Assembly: GCA_035578905.1 (NCBI GenBank)
Contig: JAQJVL010000803.1
Span: 186,001-250,000, forward strand
Origin: Stictocephala bisonia
Lineage: Eukaryota > Arthropoda > Insecta > Hemiptera > Membracidae
Length of the DNA: 64,000 nt
Reading direction: 5' to 3'
The notes under the pieces are model-generated. The model worked only from the letters and a program-made list of their open reading frames with translations, made no database searches and had not been told where the DNA came from. Position 1 is the stretch's first letter. Every line of letters starts with the position of its first letter. A program made the position numbers and the translations under genes. Shown here piece after piece: positions 1 through 12,398 of the stretch.

Positions 1-65
1 AGAAGGCCGTGGCCAGCGCGGGGGAGGACGCCAACACCACCCCCCTGGCTGGCATCATGGACGTG
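1..65 (+). CDS. nompC: NOMPC (TRPN channel) exon, 3' part, just before the ankyrin array
   Basis: This is the end of a coding exon; its 5' boundary is outside the window. Read from base 3 it gives KAVASAGEDANTTPLAGIMDV and then a GTGAGC donor after a complete codon (phase 0). Insect NOMPC has a similar stretch (a GED...PLAG motif) directly before its first ankyrin repeat, and the next exon continues correctly with TGMTPLMYA. NOMPC is the pore-forming mechanotransduction channel of insect bristle and chordotonal neurons; its long N-terminal ankyrin spring links the membrane pore to microtubules. GC content is far above that of the flanking intron. The identification depends mainly on the next three exons, because this stretch alone is short and less conserved. 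Confidence 0.8.
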
Positions 66-1226
66 GTGAGCACTCATACCTTACACGATTTAATAACGTT
101 TAATCTCGTAAATGAAATTATTGAACATGATATTTTCCAAATTAGTAAGTACAAATATTATACAGTTGGAAATGTATAGAAAACGAAGTGGAAGAATTTT
201 TAAATTCCAAAAGTATGTTTTCTTCCCAGATTCATTAATAATTGTCGAACGTCATAATTCTTAAAACTCCCTTTTATATGACTCACAAGAGTTACCCCTC
301 TCACCACAATATATAAGAGTGAAGATATGTATTAGAGTATGTTAATCAATTATGTGAGAAAATAAAAGAACCTAGAAAGAAGGCTTTGGTAAGTTTATGT
401 AGCAACTCGTTAACATGATAATGCCACGAAATGTTAGGTTACAACACCGAGAACGATACAAAATTGGAGACAGGTGGATGAGGATTAGTCATTTTAGTGA
501 GGTCTTATATTATCTAGCTGATATTCGATACATTGAGTTTTGTCATGAATTAGTTAATATATATTGTAGAGGACCAGTAATTAAATTGGAGCAAACTTTC
601 TATCCAAATTTGTTTATTTTTATGGTTTAGAACGTTGGAAGTGTTATCGGCTACTCACCAACGTGAGCTTTACTAATGACTTCAGGAGGATAATTCTAAT
701 TTTAAAAATTTATAAAAGTAACTGATCCAGACTGGAACCTTGGGGCATCCCTGAAGTAACATTCATAAATCCGCTTGGAGTATGACCTTTAAACACACAT
801 AGATTTCTTATCCGATGTTAAATTTTGTGCCTACAATTATCATCTGTTTTTGGGGTGCAGTTGTAGTCCCATATAAAGCAGTTTAAACCAGCTGTGATGG
901 CAAACCCCATTAACTAACCAAATTACAGGCTTAAATATTCCTATTAGATGACATTTCTACTAATATTTATTGTAGGTGTATAATCAAGGGTATGTAAACC
1001 AATGACCTCATTTGTTTCCAATTACTAACAATGACAAATCTAATCCCTCAATACCACAAAATGTCTAACTAACAATTAGGATGGAAAATAAAGAACTAAA
1101 ATGTGTACCACGTCTCTCATGTTTCCTTACTTTTTTGTTTATTGCATAAATTGATATTACGATGTCGTGTGACTTAGTATTGTAGACTGAGTACATGAAC
1201 TGGGAGTCCAACGTCCAGTGGACTCT

Positions 1227-1450
1227 CCTAGCGTGTGTCCGTACTTGTTACCACACACGTTCTGGTTGTTTGTTCACAGCGTTGTGTACAAGAATCTTCT
1301 CTAGCCTGTCTATACTTGTTAAACACCCCTGGACATTGTGTATAATGGTATTTCCTAGCGTGCCTGTACCTGTTAAATATAGATTCAGTTTGTTCACCTC
1401 TGAACACTGTGTACAAACGTTTCTTGTTAGCGTGTCAGACGTATTTCACG
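1227..1450. repeat. Degenerate tandem duplication
   Basis: The motif CTAGCGTG or CTAGCCTG followed by TGTACTTGTTA-like sequence recurs near 1228, 1300, 1356 and 1427. Spacing is irregular, about 71, 56 and 71 bp. The copies are diverged, so the array is old. No coding function is apparent. Confidence 0.45.
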
Positions 1451-2549
1451 TAAACCTGCCAAACATTGTCATATGATTGTAAAAGTACTTTTGAGTTGCT
1501 TGAGCCGTATAAACTTTATTTATTTCGGATAAGAAATAAATGGAAATATAGTTTAACTTCTAATCACTTTCTGTCAACAAAATAATCTTGAGTGCTTATG
1601 AATGAGCATGAAAAAAGCATAATATAAAATGCGAAAAATATAGGCCCGTTTGTATCCCATAATCAGTCAATTTCTTTTCAGCCCATATTAGTACGTTAGT
1701 AAAACTCGTGTTCCCTAGTATGAGACGCCAAAGTGCAATCCCATTCCTTCTTAGACGTCACACTACAGTTCAATACCCATACAGTTCAAAGTAACCCTGG
1801 TTTTAAAACGATTCGGAACCCACCGGATCAGACATTTATTTGACAAAGGCCAACTGTTGTTAGACTAGAAGATTTCGCTTTTGACTTGGAAACTGTACGC
1901 CACGCGACATGATACGATGGTAAAGATGGATAAAGCACCTTTCTTGTCTTGGCGATACGATTTTACACATTGATACAACAACTTATGACAGTGGCCTTGA
2001 CCTTAGGGTTCCGACGATTTTTTCCAGATAACGTCGTCAAGCAAGATCGAGCTTTCCAAAAAAATATAGAATAACAATAAATCCACGATAGTTGAACAAA
2101 ATGATTGGTTCATTTCAGTGTTATTGGTGACTTAACATTTTTCTGCTGTTAAACTTCACGTTCAGACACACAGCCACAGAGAAATATAAATAGAGATCGC
2201 TTTCTTAAAGCCACTGCAAACGCCTGAGTGGCAGTTTTAAATAGATTACTACTAATATATACATCTATATATCTGTATTAATAATTACTACGTCCATCCT
2301 TGACGATTTGTGAGGCATAAGGAAGATACTGACAAGGTGCTGGTCCTGCCATTCGCATCGGAAACTGGAAAACACACTAGCTCGACACACGTTTGGCGCA
2401 CTATTGGATGCGACCTCTATTTTATTCTTCTCTGTGGCACAGCTCACCTGCCCGGTCCCTGGGAGTGGTTCGTAAAAGTAAGCTATTGGTTCTTAGCTCA
2501 ATTGTTAGAGAGGGCTTGTTAGCCCTAATACAAGAATAAGATCTCTTGT

Positions 2550-2665
2550 ATCTTGTATGTAGGGGAGAGAACTGAGTACCATATCATGCTTATCAAACCA
2601 ATAATACTTAGTTCAGATTCCACATAAAGCTGTAAGTCTCTTAGTTGTACTAGCTGTTGGGCTAT

Positions 2666-2667
<2 letters not shown>
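2550..2667 (+). mobile_element. SINE fragment (copy 1), truncated into a TA tract
   Basis: The sequence follows the order seen in the other SINE copies here: a GTAGGGGAGAGAACTGAGTA block, then TTCAGATTCCACATAAAGCTGTA (a diverged copy of the conserved central block), then CTCTTAGTTG. The 5' head is missing, and the 3' part is replaced by a TA microsatellite. Confidence 0.65.

Positions 2668-2720
<53 letters not shown>
2668..2720. repeat. (TA)n microsatellite
   Basis: An uninterrupted TA dinucleotide tract of about 53 bp at the truncated 3' side of a SINE copy. Confidence 0.95.
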
Positions 2721-2721
<1 letters not shown>

Positions 2722-2990
2722 CCACACACAATTATGAATAAAGAATAAAAAGAAAATAAGCAGTATGTTGCTGAAATTTATAAGAAAAGGAGAATGGTCA
2801 TATGACGTTGAAGAAGAATATTTAAATCGGGCGTGGACATTTAAATCCCTTTAAGCCTTTTAAACGACTGATAATCATCAATGTGATAACCTAGTGACGA
2901 GATTTCCGCATTCCAATCAAGGCCGCGGCCTTCCCCCTCCCCAACCTCAATCCCCTACCTGATATTTCATACAAATATGAAGTATCATGT

Positions 2991-3016
2991 GTACACACAC
3001 ACACGCGCGCGCGCGC
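2991..3016. repeat. (AC)n(GC)n alternating purine-pyrimidine tract
   Basis: An AC run passes directly into a CG run. Alternating purine-pyrimidine sequence of this kind is known to favour Z-DNA. It is short and probably neutral. Confidence 0.75.
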
Positions 3017-3098
3017 ACCCGCACATAGACTACGCTTTCTAGTACAGTGGTATTGACCCATCCACCCACCCATACACGTACAGTGGCATTGTATCTCT

Positions 3099-3134
3099 CA
3101 TTTTAAATAACTTATACGTAAGTTATTTAAAATG
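3099..3134. repeat. Perfect palindrome, 16-bp arms, 4-bp spacer
   Basis: The left arm CATTTTAAATAACTTA and its exact reverse complement are separated by TACG. No larger inverted repeat is visible around it. Confidence 0.85.
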
Positions 3135-3231
3135 ACATATGCCTAATACCATTGAACCTACACAATCCAGAGTGACTAATGACAGTGCAAGTGCTGACGT
3201 ACGAAACAAAAACAATATAAATAAAAGAATT

Positions 3232-3559
3232 GGCAAAACCTTTTCCCCATATTAAACACTAAAAAATCAAGACTTTGAAAATTACCAGTTTGATTCCCAA
3301 ATATGTTTTTTATAACATAACTCTAAAACTAGTCAAGTTAGAGACATGCCGTTTTTACTAAAATATTTAAAATTATAATTCACATCTTTCCTGAAAATGT
3401 AATAAAAATCTTTAGAGCCGTTTTAAAGAAAATTTCATTTTTGTAAATTTTTTACCCATAAAAAAACCTAAAATTTCAAAAAAGTGAACAATGTCTGGAG
3501 ATATTGGCTAAATACACCTAAATACCAAATTTCATAAAAATTAATCGATCCGTTTGGTC
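3232..3559 (+). repeat. Dispersed 328-bp repeat, copy A
   Basis: This matches the reverse complement of 12765-13092 along its length. Shared blocks include CATATTAAACACTAAAAAAT, GTTAGAGACATGC, GGAGATATTGGCTAAATACA and TTCATAAAAATTAATC. It is probably a non-autonomous transposable element, but I see no clear terminal repeats or coding remnant. It lies in intron 1, with its inverted partner in intron 2. Confidence 0.8.
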
Positions 3560-3944
3560 TCCAGCGAATTGCACATACACAGACACGAAAATTGTTTTAG
3601 AAAAAACCACTTTTTTGGGTTCTTGTGACCCTAAAATAGATTTTAGCCCAACTTGTAAAAATGTTTATTTGGACGGTCACAATACTTTATGCTAACGTAT
3701 ATGGGAGAAAGTAAAATGAATCTCTACTAATACTTGAATCTCAGCTTACTTTTTTAAGTTAAAACTTCGAATATAATAATGATAAAAACAGAGCAAATCA
3801 CTATTACTAACGTATTGTTTCGTGTATTGTATCAACTATTTCAGTAGATTTATTAGATATGTCCAACTGAATGGCTTCAATACAAATATGAGTACTTAGC
3901 TGTATTAATAAATAAATGGCTAGATGAAGAAGACTGGTTAAGTA

Positions 3945-4137
3945 GCGTCGGTTACATAACTGGCCGGAACGCCGTTAACTCTGCTGGGTAGGCAATATGA
4001 TAGCAGTAGCTATATTGCGTTTACTAAAACACGGCGCGCACCAGCTCAGACGGCTCGTTCGGTTTTCGGCTGTTTGAAACATACGACGTGAAATAACGAC
4101 AGGACTGAACAGACGATCAAGTGATCATTTAGGTGAG
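3945..4137 (+). promoter_or_regulatory. CpG-rich patch ending in a good 5' splice site: possible alternative first exon
   Basis: An otherwise AT-rich intron carries a CpG-rich patch (GGCCGGAACGCC, ACGGCGCGCACC, CTCAGACGGCTCGTTCGG). It is followed about 100 bp later by ATTTAG|GTGAGC, a plausible donor. There is no ATG between the CTCAGACG patch and the donor, so this would be 5' UTR. The first in-frame ATG downstream is in exon 2 (GGGATGACA). All of this is inference from composition and splice-site form. Confidence 0.2.
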
Positions 4138-4846
4138 CACTAGTCCCTCCTGAAAAATTTCGAAGGGACAAAATTTAGAAACTAAATAGCACGTCAGTTT
4201 TAATTAGTGTTTTATAGAGGAAATATCAAATTCTAGCATTCAGTTTAGTATCACTTCGTTAACGGTGACTTAAAAGTCTAGTAAAATCAAAAATAAATCC
4301 ATGGAAGTTGAACTAAGAGTTCATTAGTGACTTAACAGTTTTGTGCTGTTAAACTGCACGTTTTCTCGGATACGTATGAACGTTTTATGTGTCTGTAACT
4401 ATGTACGATAAATATTGGTGACATCAATTGATAGATGGTTTAGAAGAAATGAAAATTAAAAAGAAAGAAAATGTGTTACTTAAAGCATATGCAATATTTG
4501 TATCAGTTAAAATAAACACCATTCATGCAAAGATTTAATCGTTAAAAATCCTCAACATATTGAATTAATAAATCGATTTTGTATTGAAATCATCTAATAA
4601 TCAATATGAAAATCTATAATAAAATTAAATCATAAACTAGATTTGACCAATAGTTGAGCTTGCGGTAGATTGATCAGCAGGTCTTACTGAAAACGTGCTG
4701 GAAACAGAATATATATTGCTGTAAAGTATTTTTGAATTTAATTTAAGTGAAAATCTAACTTCACTTGCAATCACTTACAGAGCTTAACAATATAACATTA
4801 TTAAGTAGAAAAAAGTGACATTCAGTTAAAAGGGAATTGATAACTA

Positions 4847-4925
4847 TGGGACATACCTGCACGCTTCGCGTGCCAACCCTGACACTCGCTGCGCTCGATA
4901 CACCTCGGCCTTCGGCCTCAGCATG
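4847..4925 (+). repeat. GC-hairpin repeat family, copy 1
   Basis: After GGGACATACCTGC come three hairpin-prone GC blocks in fixed order: GCACGCTTCGCGTGC, CTCGCTGCGCTCG and CCTCGGCCTTCGGCCTC, then GCATG. The same order recurs at 11921-11990 (reverse), 21623-21705 and 44795-44860. AT-rich sequence after GCATG is also shared with copy 3, so the dispersed unit is longer than its core. Confidence 0.75.
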
Positions 4926-5043
4926 TGACTTTTAAGTACAAATAATATTAGATTAAATTTATAACGTAAAATCACAATATTAAATGTATTTACATTACCT
5001 CACTCACACCACTCAAAGCATTGCTACATATTTAGCATATTTC

Positions 5044-5592
5044 AAACGGTCGCCCATTAACTGAGCGAAGATTACCTTAATTGAGCGAAAGCCCTCGAAG
5101 GGCCCCCAAAAACGTGCCTTAACTGAGCGAAGTCCAGTCCAGGTATATGCGAGTTGTCGGGACAAGGAATGTTCTTGTTTATGTAGCATCAACCTAACCT
5201 AACCTAATCCTTTTCATGTTTAAATTTACTGAGTCGCTCTACGATGAAACCATAGAGCATTATTTATAGGATAAAAATATATATTTAAATTTTTTTTTAC
5301 AAACTTATGTTTGTCAAGAGATTTATTGTGGAGCCTGCACTGTTGCCATTGCAAAGGGCAATATTCTTTTTATTTAATATTTTATTTTTTGGGGAATTTT
5401 ATTTTGTATATTTGTGTAAGATTCTATTATGTTTAAAAGTGGAATATGCTATGTGAATGTTCATAGTCAAAGAGGGCCGCCGGTTCGCTCAGTTAAGGCA
5501 CGTCTCTGGGGGCTCCCTGGAGTGCTTCGCTCAGTTCAGGCACCCAGGCTACTTGACTCAGGTCACTTCGCTCAGTTAAGGCCCGACCTTTC
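5044..5592. mobile_element. Foldback or MITE-like element with repeated CTGAGCGAAG motifs
   Basis: The left end AAACGGTCGCCC followed by TTAACTGAGCGAAG is mirrored at the right end by CTTCGCTCAGTTAAGG then CCCGACCTTTC. Further copies of the motif lie inside each arm: three in direct order on the left, and several in the opposite order on the right. Subterminal motif clusters of this kind are typical of DNA transposons. The centre is AT-rich and includes a short CCTAACCTAACCTAA run near 5200. No transposase is present, and no target duplication could be fixed. Confidence 0.6.
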
Positions 5593-7327
5593 AAACATGT
5601 TAATTTATTTTATTTTTGTTTAACAGCTGAATAGTAATAACTCATAGTATAGAATAATAATAACTAAACTCATAGTATAATATTAAAAATGTATCAATAG
5701 TATAATGTCAAACATTCAAAATAGCCATATATATTTACAAAACAGCTAGTTGTTATTAATTTACTAAAAATCAACCCAATGTTATCCTTATGGAGCAATC
5801 TTTTAGCGGAGGTTCTACCACTAAGGAGTACTTTATCAAGATGGCAATACAGTTGTCCTATTTAAGACCTAAAAAAACTGTGTACAACATTTCAGCTCTC
5901 TGCCTAAATGTGAACTGGAGAAATAAGTGATGAGTGAGTGAGTGAGTTAGGGCTTTGTCTTTTATGTATATTTTATGTATTTGCATATAACATATTGTTT
6001 GAGTATGTAACAAATAAATAAAAAGAAATTTCCTATTTCAATAACTAACAAAATGTAAATGGATGATTTTAAAAACGTTATGGTACTCAACTGTTTATTT
6101 CTCACTATATTGATAAGTGATTAATGATATGTTATAAGATACAGCCAGGCTTCTTTTTTTAAATGAAATTCGTTATTCATTGATCAAAAGTATTGTTTTG
6201 TATTATTACGTATCATTAAAAAACACACGTATAAACGATCACTTTACTTTTTATGAGTTCAAAATTGATAGTTTTGAGATTAATGGACAGGCTCATGCCA
6301 TTCAGATCTCACGTTCAAAGAAAATGCTTTAGGAACTCAAAATCAGTCAGTAAACAACGCAAATTCCGTGGATTTTTGTCACCTGGTAATAAATAATTTT
6401 CTTATAATGATAATAAAATCACAAAGCATTGTTTTTAACCAGTTATAGAGAACAAGTTTTGGAATGTTGTCGGGGTACTTGCCCTAGACGTGTTTCCATG
6501 ATCACGGAGGTGTTGAGGGTAGTTACCACCCTTGATTACTCCATCATCATTACAACTACCGACAACTCCCACCTGAGGAGTTGTAACTCCACTGCCCTGA
6601 TCGCATGTCTCCGCTCAGTTCGTCCTTCAATCGATAACGCTGTTCTCTGCGTTTATCTATAACTTCTCTTTCTCCTTAATTCTAGAAATGTTACATCTTG
6701 TATATTGATGTTGGAATCATATCTTAAATGAAAAAATAACTTACTATAGTAATATATATTTTACAGTAAAGTTTCCTATAAATGAGATTCGGTTGGATAC
6801 AGAACTAGATGAATAACCCAAACCTAGGAACGTGAGGGTTTATTTATGGAAAATGAATGTTTATATTGAATAAACTGTTAAATTTGTTCTACGTAGTTTT
6901 AGAAGTATTTACGACTATTTTACTACATTAAAACCTCGTATTCAATGAAGAATTGTACGATTTAATTGGTACTTTTAATTTTTTTTTTTACTTTTTATTT
7001 AGTAAATACATGTAAATTGAACAACTGATATTTTTTACGAATATAAAAATTTCACATTTTTATAGTAACTAAACATTTTTTTCTTTCAATTTCATTGTAT
7101 TAAATTGATCGTTTTTATTTCGCCATTGGCGCCTTTTATTTATTTATATTACTATTGAAAAAAATAACCTTGCTCTTATTTAGTTAACGCGTCTTAAGAA
7201 TTGGCAAATTTCAATAAAATATGTATAGAGTATATTGTTTTCACACACTTGAGCTTAATATTTCTTAGTTTTAACTTATTATAATTAAAGTAATACTAAC
7301 TTAATATGCATCTTTATGAGGTGAGAA

Positions 7328-8035
<708 letters not shown>

Positions 8036-8938
8036 ATTTTGACGATAAACGTCTGACCAATGAGTAAGTAGCTTTGAGTGAATGCTCTTTTTGTACGTAT
8101 GTTTGTTTGTAATTACAGTATTGTCGTGAATGGTTAACTGACTAAGTTAGAGCCTAAGTTTGTTTATTTTAATTTTGACGTTTGCGATACAGTGTTTTTT
8201 GGTATTGTCTATGCAACAAAGGATTTATAACTATTATTATAGGTGGTCTTTTTAGTTCTTCCTAAAAGAACAATTATCCTAGTAATTCTATCCATTCTGA
8301 CTGACTTTCACCAATATTACAAACACTCTTGATCCAACACATTCACAAGTGTATTTACGACCCAACCACAACCCTTGTACACATTCACAGGTCTATTTAC
8401 GACTTCCTCGTCAACATGACTGCTGGTAGGGTGTGAGGTATAAGGCAAGGAAAAGTGTGTTCCCCGCGCTGGAGGTCGTGTCTGGGGTTGCGTGCCGCTG
8501 GCGCTGATACCATCGCGACCCTTCGACTGCAAAAATACGTTGGCATTACGAAATGTGTCAACACACTTAGCCCCTGACCCAAAACACATTTCTAGGCCAC
8601 CTTTACGCATCACTTTCCTTAAAGTTCCTAATGGCCATCTAAGGAAGGAGTACTACTATCTATATGGTCATATACACCAGTAAATTCATAAAATAGCACA
8701 TTTAGTGTTAGTAGGAAGTAGAAAGAGGTAATACGTAACCCAGAATCGTTTTATTACAGTGTAAGTACAAAAAAGTAAATCTATTATGGTGCTGGATTTC
8801 GGTTAGCCACGTGTATAGTACTAAGGCATGAAATTCCTTCCTTTATGAATCACTTTCGTTTGAGGATGGCAAAGGGGTTTTATTGAAATATGTCATCAAT
8901 CTTTTAATTACATTTTGCTTAACTTGTGTTGTGAGATT

Positions 8939-8949
8939 CCCCCCCCCCC
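8939..8949. repeat. Poly-C tract
   Basis: A run of about eleven C in AT-rich intron sequence; the length is probably uncertain in the assembly. Confidence 0.85.
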
Positions 8950-9203
8950 AAATAATAAACTTGTTTTATGAGGATTTTCATCTTTAAATGTTGTGTTTAT
9001 AACTATGTTTAGTTGATTTAATAAGCAAGATAACTTTAGAAAATATGAAAGTGTGAAAGTAGTCTTCCTTACAAAGTATGATTAATAGTTTTTAAGCCAT
9101 GTTGAAGTTAATGTAAAAAGTAATAGATGGCTTTGTACAATTTACATAAAACGTATATGGATACATTATCTATTGTAAAGCTTACATATAAATCTAAAAA
9201 TAT

Positions 9204-9602
9204 ACAGGGTGTTTCTTTTAAAACGCAACACTTTTTACAAGTACATAAATTGAAGGTTTAAGATAACTACAAGTTCAAAGGTTGGTAGCCCTGGTTCTTC
9301 TTCCTTGGCTATCAGCTGATTTAAATTGTGAAATTGTTGTTCATTTTGTTTTGCTTTAGTGTAATTAACTGAAATTGAGATTAGAAACATGGTTTTGAGC
9401 AAACTTTGAAAAATGTTTCCAGAACGTTGTATAAATGCTAATGCTGGTTTATTTGAACTTCAAGGTTAGGCAAAAATGTCATTTAAATCATGTAAATAGT
9501 AGTAATTAATGTTAATAATAATAAAATGTGTTATAAATATATATGTTTTGTTTGGCATTTTTATTTAAAATCATGGGTTGCGTTTCAAAACATACACCCT
9601 GT
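9204..9602. mobile_element. 399-bp MITE with 26-bp terminal inverted repeats
   Basis: The ends are ACAGGGTGTTTC...AAACGCAAC and, on the opposite strand, ACAGGGTGTATG...AAACGCAAC; 23 of 26 positions agree. The flanking bases AAATAT occur on both sides and could be the target duplication, although the AT-rich context makes this uncertain. The interior has no coding capacity, so this is a non-autonomous DNA transposon. Confidence 0.8.
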
Positions 9603-9629
9603 AAATATAATTGTTAAAAATAACACAAT

Positions 9630-10836
9630 TTTTTTTTTCAATTCAATTCAAAATCATTTATTATTTCTTAAATTTATTTTTACATTGCAGTGTCTTTTTT
9701 AATCTCTCTAGCATATAGCTATTTGAGAGATCAACTAATTTGTTCATAATAAAATATCTTTAATATATAGATAATATTAAAGTAAAAACAAACAAAACAA
9801 AAATAAATAAACAAATCAATACGCACCAAGGAAACATAGTCAAAGGAAATCGAATAACATTCGTTATTTACTATATATACAAATTTTTTCAAAAATGTAA
9901 ATTTTTTAATATCAGTTAATATAATTTTAATATAATTTAAAACTAATATTTAAAACATTTTTTAAATTTTTAACTTTCGTGACTAAATATATTTATTCTT
10001 CTAAATGTTAGTTTTATTATGATTTTGAAAGTATTATAAATTCGATTCAAATTAATTTTGTTTATAGTTAAGTTCAGTAAAATAGAATTTTGAATCGGCC
10101 TATCTTCTTGGTTTAATAAGTTTTCAGTATTTGCCTTATTAATGTACCATGATAACCATGTATTGAAATATCTTGGTGTTGTTATATGTTTTAATAATTT
10201 TAAATTATTTTTTGTAGTAATGTCCAGTGTTAATGCAGTGGTTGGTAATTGCAGCTTGTTCTTCTAGATTAAATGTTAGGTCTGACAATTGTTCTTGAAA
10301 TATTTTTTTTTTAATTTTACTTTTTGTTTAGCCTATGTATTTGCTGTTGCATTCATTGCAGTTTATTTAATAAATTCCTTATTTATTTTCGTCATTCTCA
10401 GTATCTTTTGGATTTTTGTATTTATTATTAAAACTATTTTTAGTTTTATATGAAATATTTATATGTGTGTGCTTTTTTACTGTTTTGTTGATATAATTTG
10501 AACATTTTGTTCATGTTATACTATTCCAATTATTGTTATTTTCTTTTATAGGTATACGTTTTGTTTTTGATTTTTCTTCTTCTTTTTTGCTTTTTTTAAC
10601 AAACAATCTATCAAATTGGTATCATATCCATCGAAAATTATTGCCACATTTTAAAATATAATTTAGTTCTTTTTTCAGTCGATCTTCTGATAGAGTTGTA
10701 TTTATTAATCTAAAAATATGAGAATGGAATACAGCTCTCTTTTTTGCTGGTGGATTATTGGAGTCATTTTTTTTATCGATCAGTATGCGTGTGTTTGCGG
10801 TATATATAATATTCAAGTTCTTTAGAAGCTGTGTTG
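9630..10836 (-). mobile_element. Penelope-like retroelement remnant with GIY-YIG endonuclease
   Basis: Read on the - strand, 10830-10622 gives NDSNNPPAKKRAVFHSHI and LSEDRLKKELNYI, which match the end of the reverse-transcriptase region and linker of Penelope-like elements (known family pattern). About 240 bp further, near 10380-10300, the frame reads GIY*INCNECNSKYIG*T. This is the GIY-YIG endonuclease core with two stop codons. Such elements join an RT to a GIY-YIG nuclease. Frameshifts and stops run throughout, so it is dead. The remainder to 9630 is AT-rich and ends in TTGAATTGAATTG-type sequence on the - strand. That tail also closes the LINE at 36440-36910, so 9630-9985 could be a separate LINE tail. 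Confidence 0.75.
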
Positions 10837-10951
<115 letters not shown>

Positions 10952-11375
10952 AATACCACTGACTCACTCACTCACTCATCACGAAATCTCAAAAACCACT
11001 GAACCGATTTACACGAAATTTTAAAGGAAGTTAGCTTTAGTATAGAAAGGATTTTCGAAATTTCATTCCTAAGGGGTACAAACAGCCACTCAACGTTTCC
11101 TTTTTTCCATAAGAATAACATTGGTATGATTTTAGTAAATTAATAACATATTTTTTGTAAATAAATAAACATGTTTATTTTGTATTTTTGATATTACCTA
11201 TTAATGCATTAAGAGTTCAATCTTGAGCTTTCGACCAAAAGCAAACGAAATAAACACGATTGAAATAGGCTAAGTAATACCATTGATTTTATGAGGGTAA
11301 TGCCAATGGGTATTTATAGTCATAAATAGGTAACAATGCAAGTAGTGTGAGTCTTATTTTTATTCTTAAATATGA

Positions 11376-11845
11376 GACGACGACATAACGTTGTGCCTAT
11401 TTTATGCGAAAATGAATGATTATATGAATGATTATATGAATAATTATATGAATGATTATATGAATGATTATATGAGTATAGAATGAGTGTAGATGAATAT
11501 AGTCTGGTTACTAACTGAGTTTAACTGTTCCTCTGAAAGGCCAATTTATTACTAGTCCAACAGCCAGGGCAACTAAGGGACCTATAGCTTTACGTGGAAT
11601 CCGAACCACGTAGTGTTGGTCTGATTTTGAGCTTATTGACAAGCCTGTTACTCAGTTATCTCCCCAATATAACATATCAACAATGATTACCACCCAACAT
11701 GGACACTCCAGACTTCTCTAGGTATTGCCCACGCCGATAGCAACTATTGAGCGGAAGCCAAGTCGGTATTAAGAGGACCGAGCTAACAACCTATCGCCTA
11801 CGATCTCCCAAACACTTTGTCCCCATGTAGGTGGTTATAGAGTGA
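11376..11845 (-). mobile_element. SINE (copy 3), nearly full length
   Basis: On the - strand it starts with a head containing GGGAGATCGTAGGCGATAGG, then GGCTTCCGCTCAATAG, AGAGAAGTCTGGAGTGTCC, ACGTGGTTCGGATTCCACG, the SINE-specific end of the central block and GAGGAACAGTTAAACTCAG. The 3' tail contains an expanded ATTCATATAATC repeat (11405-11475). The head could derive from a tRNA, but boxes A and B are weak in this copy. Confidence 0.8.
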
Positions 11846-11920
11846 AATACTGTAAATAATTTATTACTGTATTTTGATTTTATGTTATACAGTTAGTCTA
11901 CTATTATTTGTGGTTAAAAG

Positions 11921-11990
11921 TCACTGCCGAGGTGTATCGAGCACAGCAAAAGTTGTGGTTGGCACGCGAAGCGTGCAGTGGTGTCCTCTA
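11921..11990 (-). repeat. GC-hairpin repeat family, copy 2
   Basis: On the - strand: GGACACCACTGCACGCTTCGCGTGCCAACC, then a decayed middle block, then TGTGCTCGATACACCTCGGC. The order is as in copy 1. The last hairpin is truncated. Confidence 0.65.
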
Positions 11991-12296
11991 GTGACTAATA
12001 AGTCTAAAAATGAAAGTGAATGATTATATTCTATTCATGCATAAATTTTTAATTGCTTTTAATACAATTCAACTTCTAACAATTCAACAAAAAGGGCTAT
12101 TGTTTTATACTGCCGTCTATTATGATGTTGAATTCTAATCACTATTTCTCTCTACGTCGTTCCCAGTCAAATTATCAAGACTATTGTTCATCATCCTAAA
12201 ATTGTCTTTATTGTAACCCTAATTAATTCCTCCTACCCTTTAGAAGAGAAGTATGTAGTCTGTCTTGAAGGTAATGCTGTTGACTTGTGTCTCCAG

Positions 12297-12398
12297 GTCA
12301 CCGGGATGACACCGCTCATGTACGCCGTCAAAGAAAATAGGACATCGTTCGTGGACCGCATGATCGAGCTGGGATGTGACATCACTGCCAGAAACAAC
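12297..12398 (+). CDS. nompC: NOMPC exon 2: ankyrin repeat 1
   Basis: The exon has 34 complete codons between CTCCAG and GTAAGT, phase 0 on both sides. It begins VTGMTPLMYAVKENRT and ends MIELGCDITARNN, a typical ankyrin helix-turn-helix plus hairpin loop (TPLMYA at residues 5-10, IELGCDI near the end). The family match to the first repeat of insect NOMPC (TGMTPLMYA, DRMIELG) is strong, and this exon identifies the gene. Its length, 102 bp, is a multiple of three, so skipping it would preserve the frame and remove one repeat. It is isolated by 12.2 kb and 38.4 kb of intron. The ATG at 12306-12308 is the first in-frame methionine in the exon. Confidence 0.95.

Noticed and set aside
6429..6662. 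77-codon open frame in intron 1
   Set aside because: No domain and no exon-like splice sites in frame with nompC.
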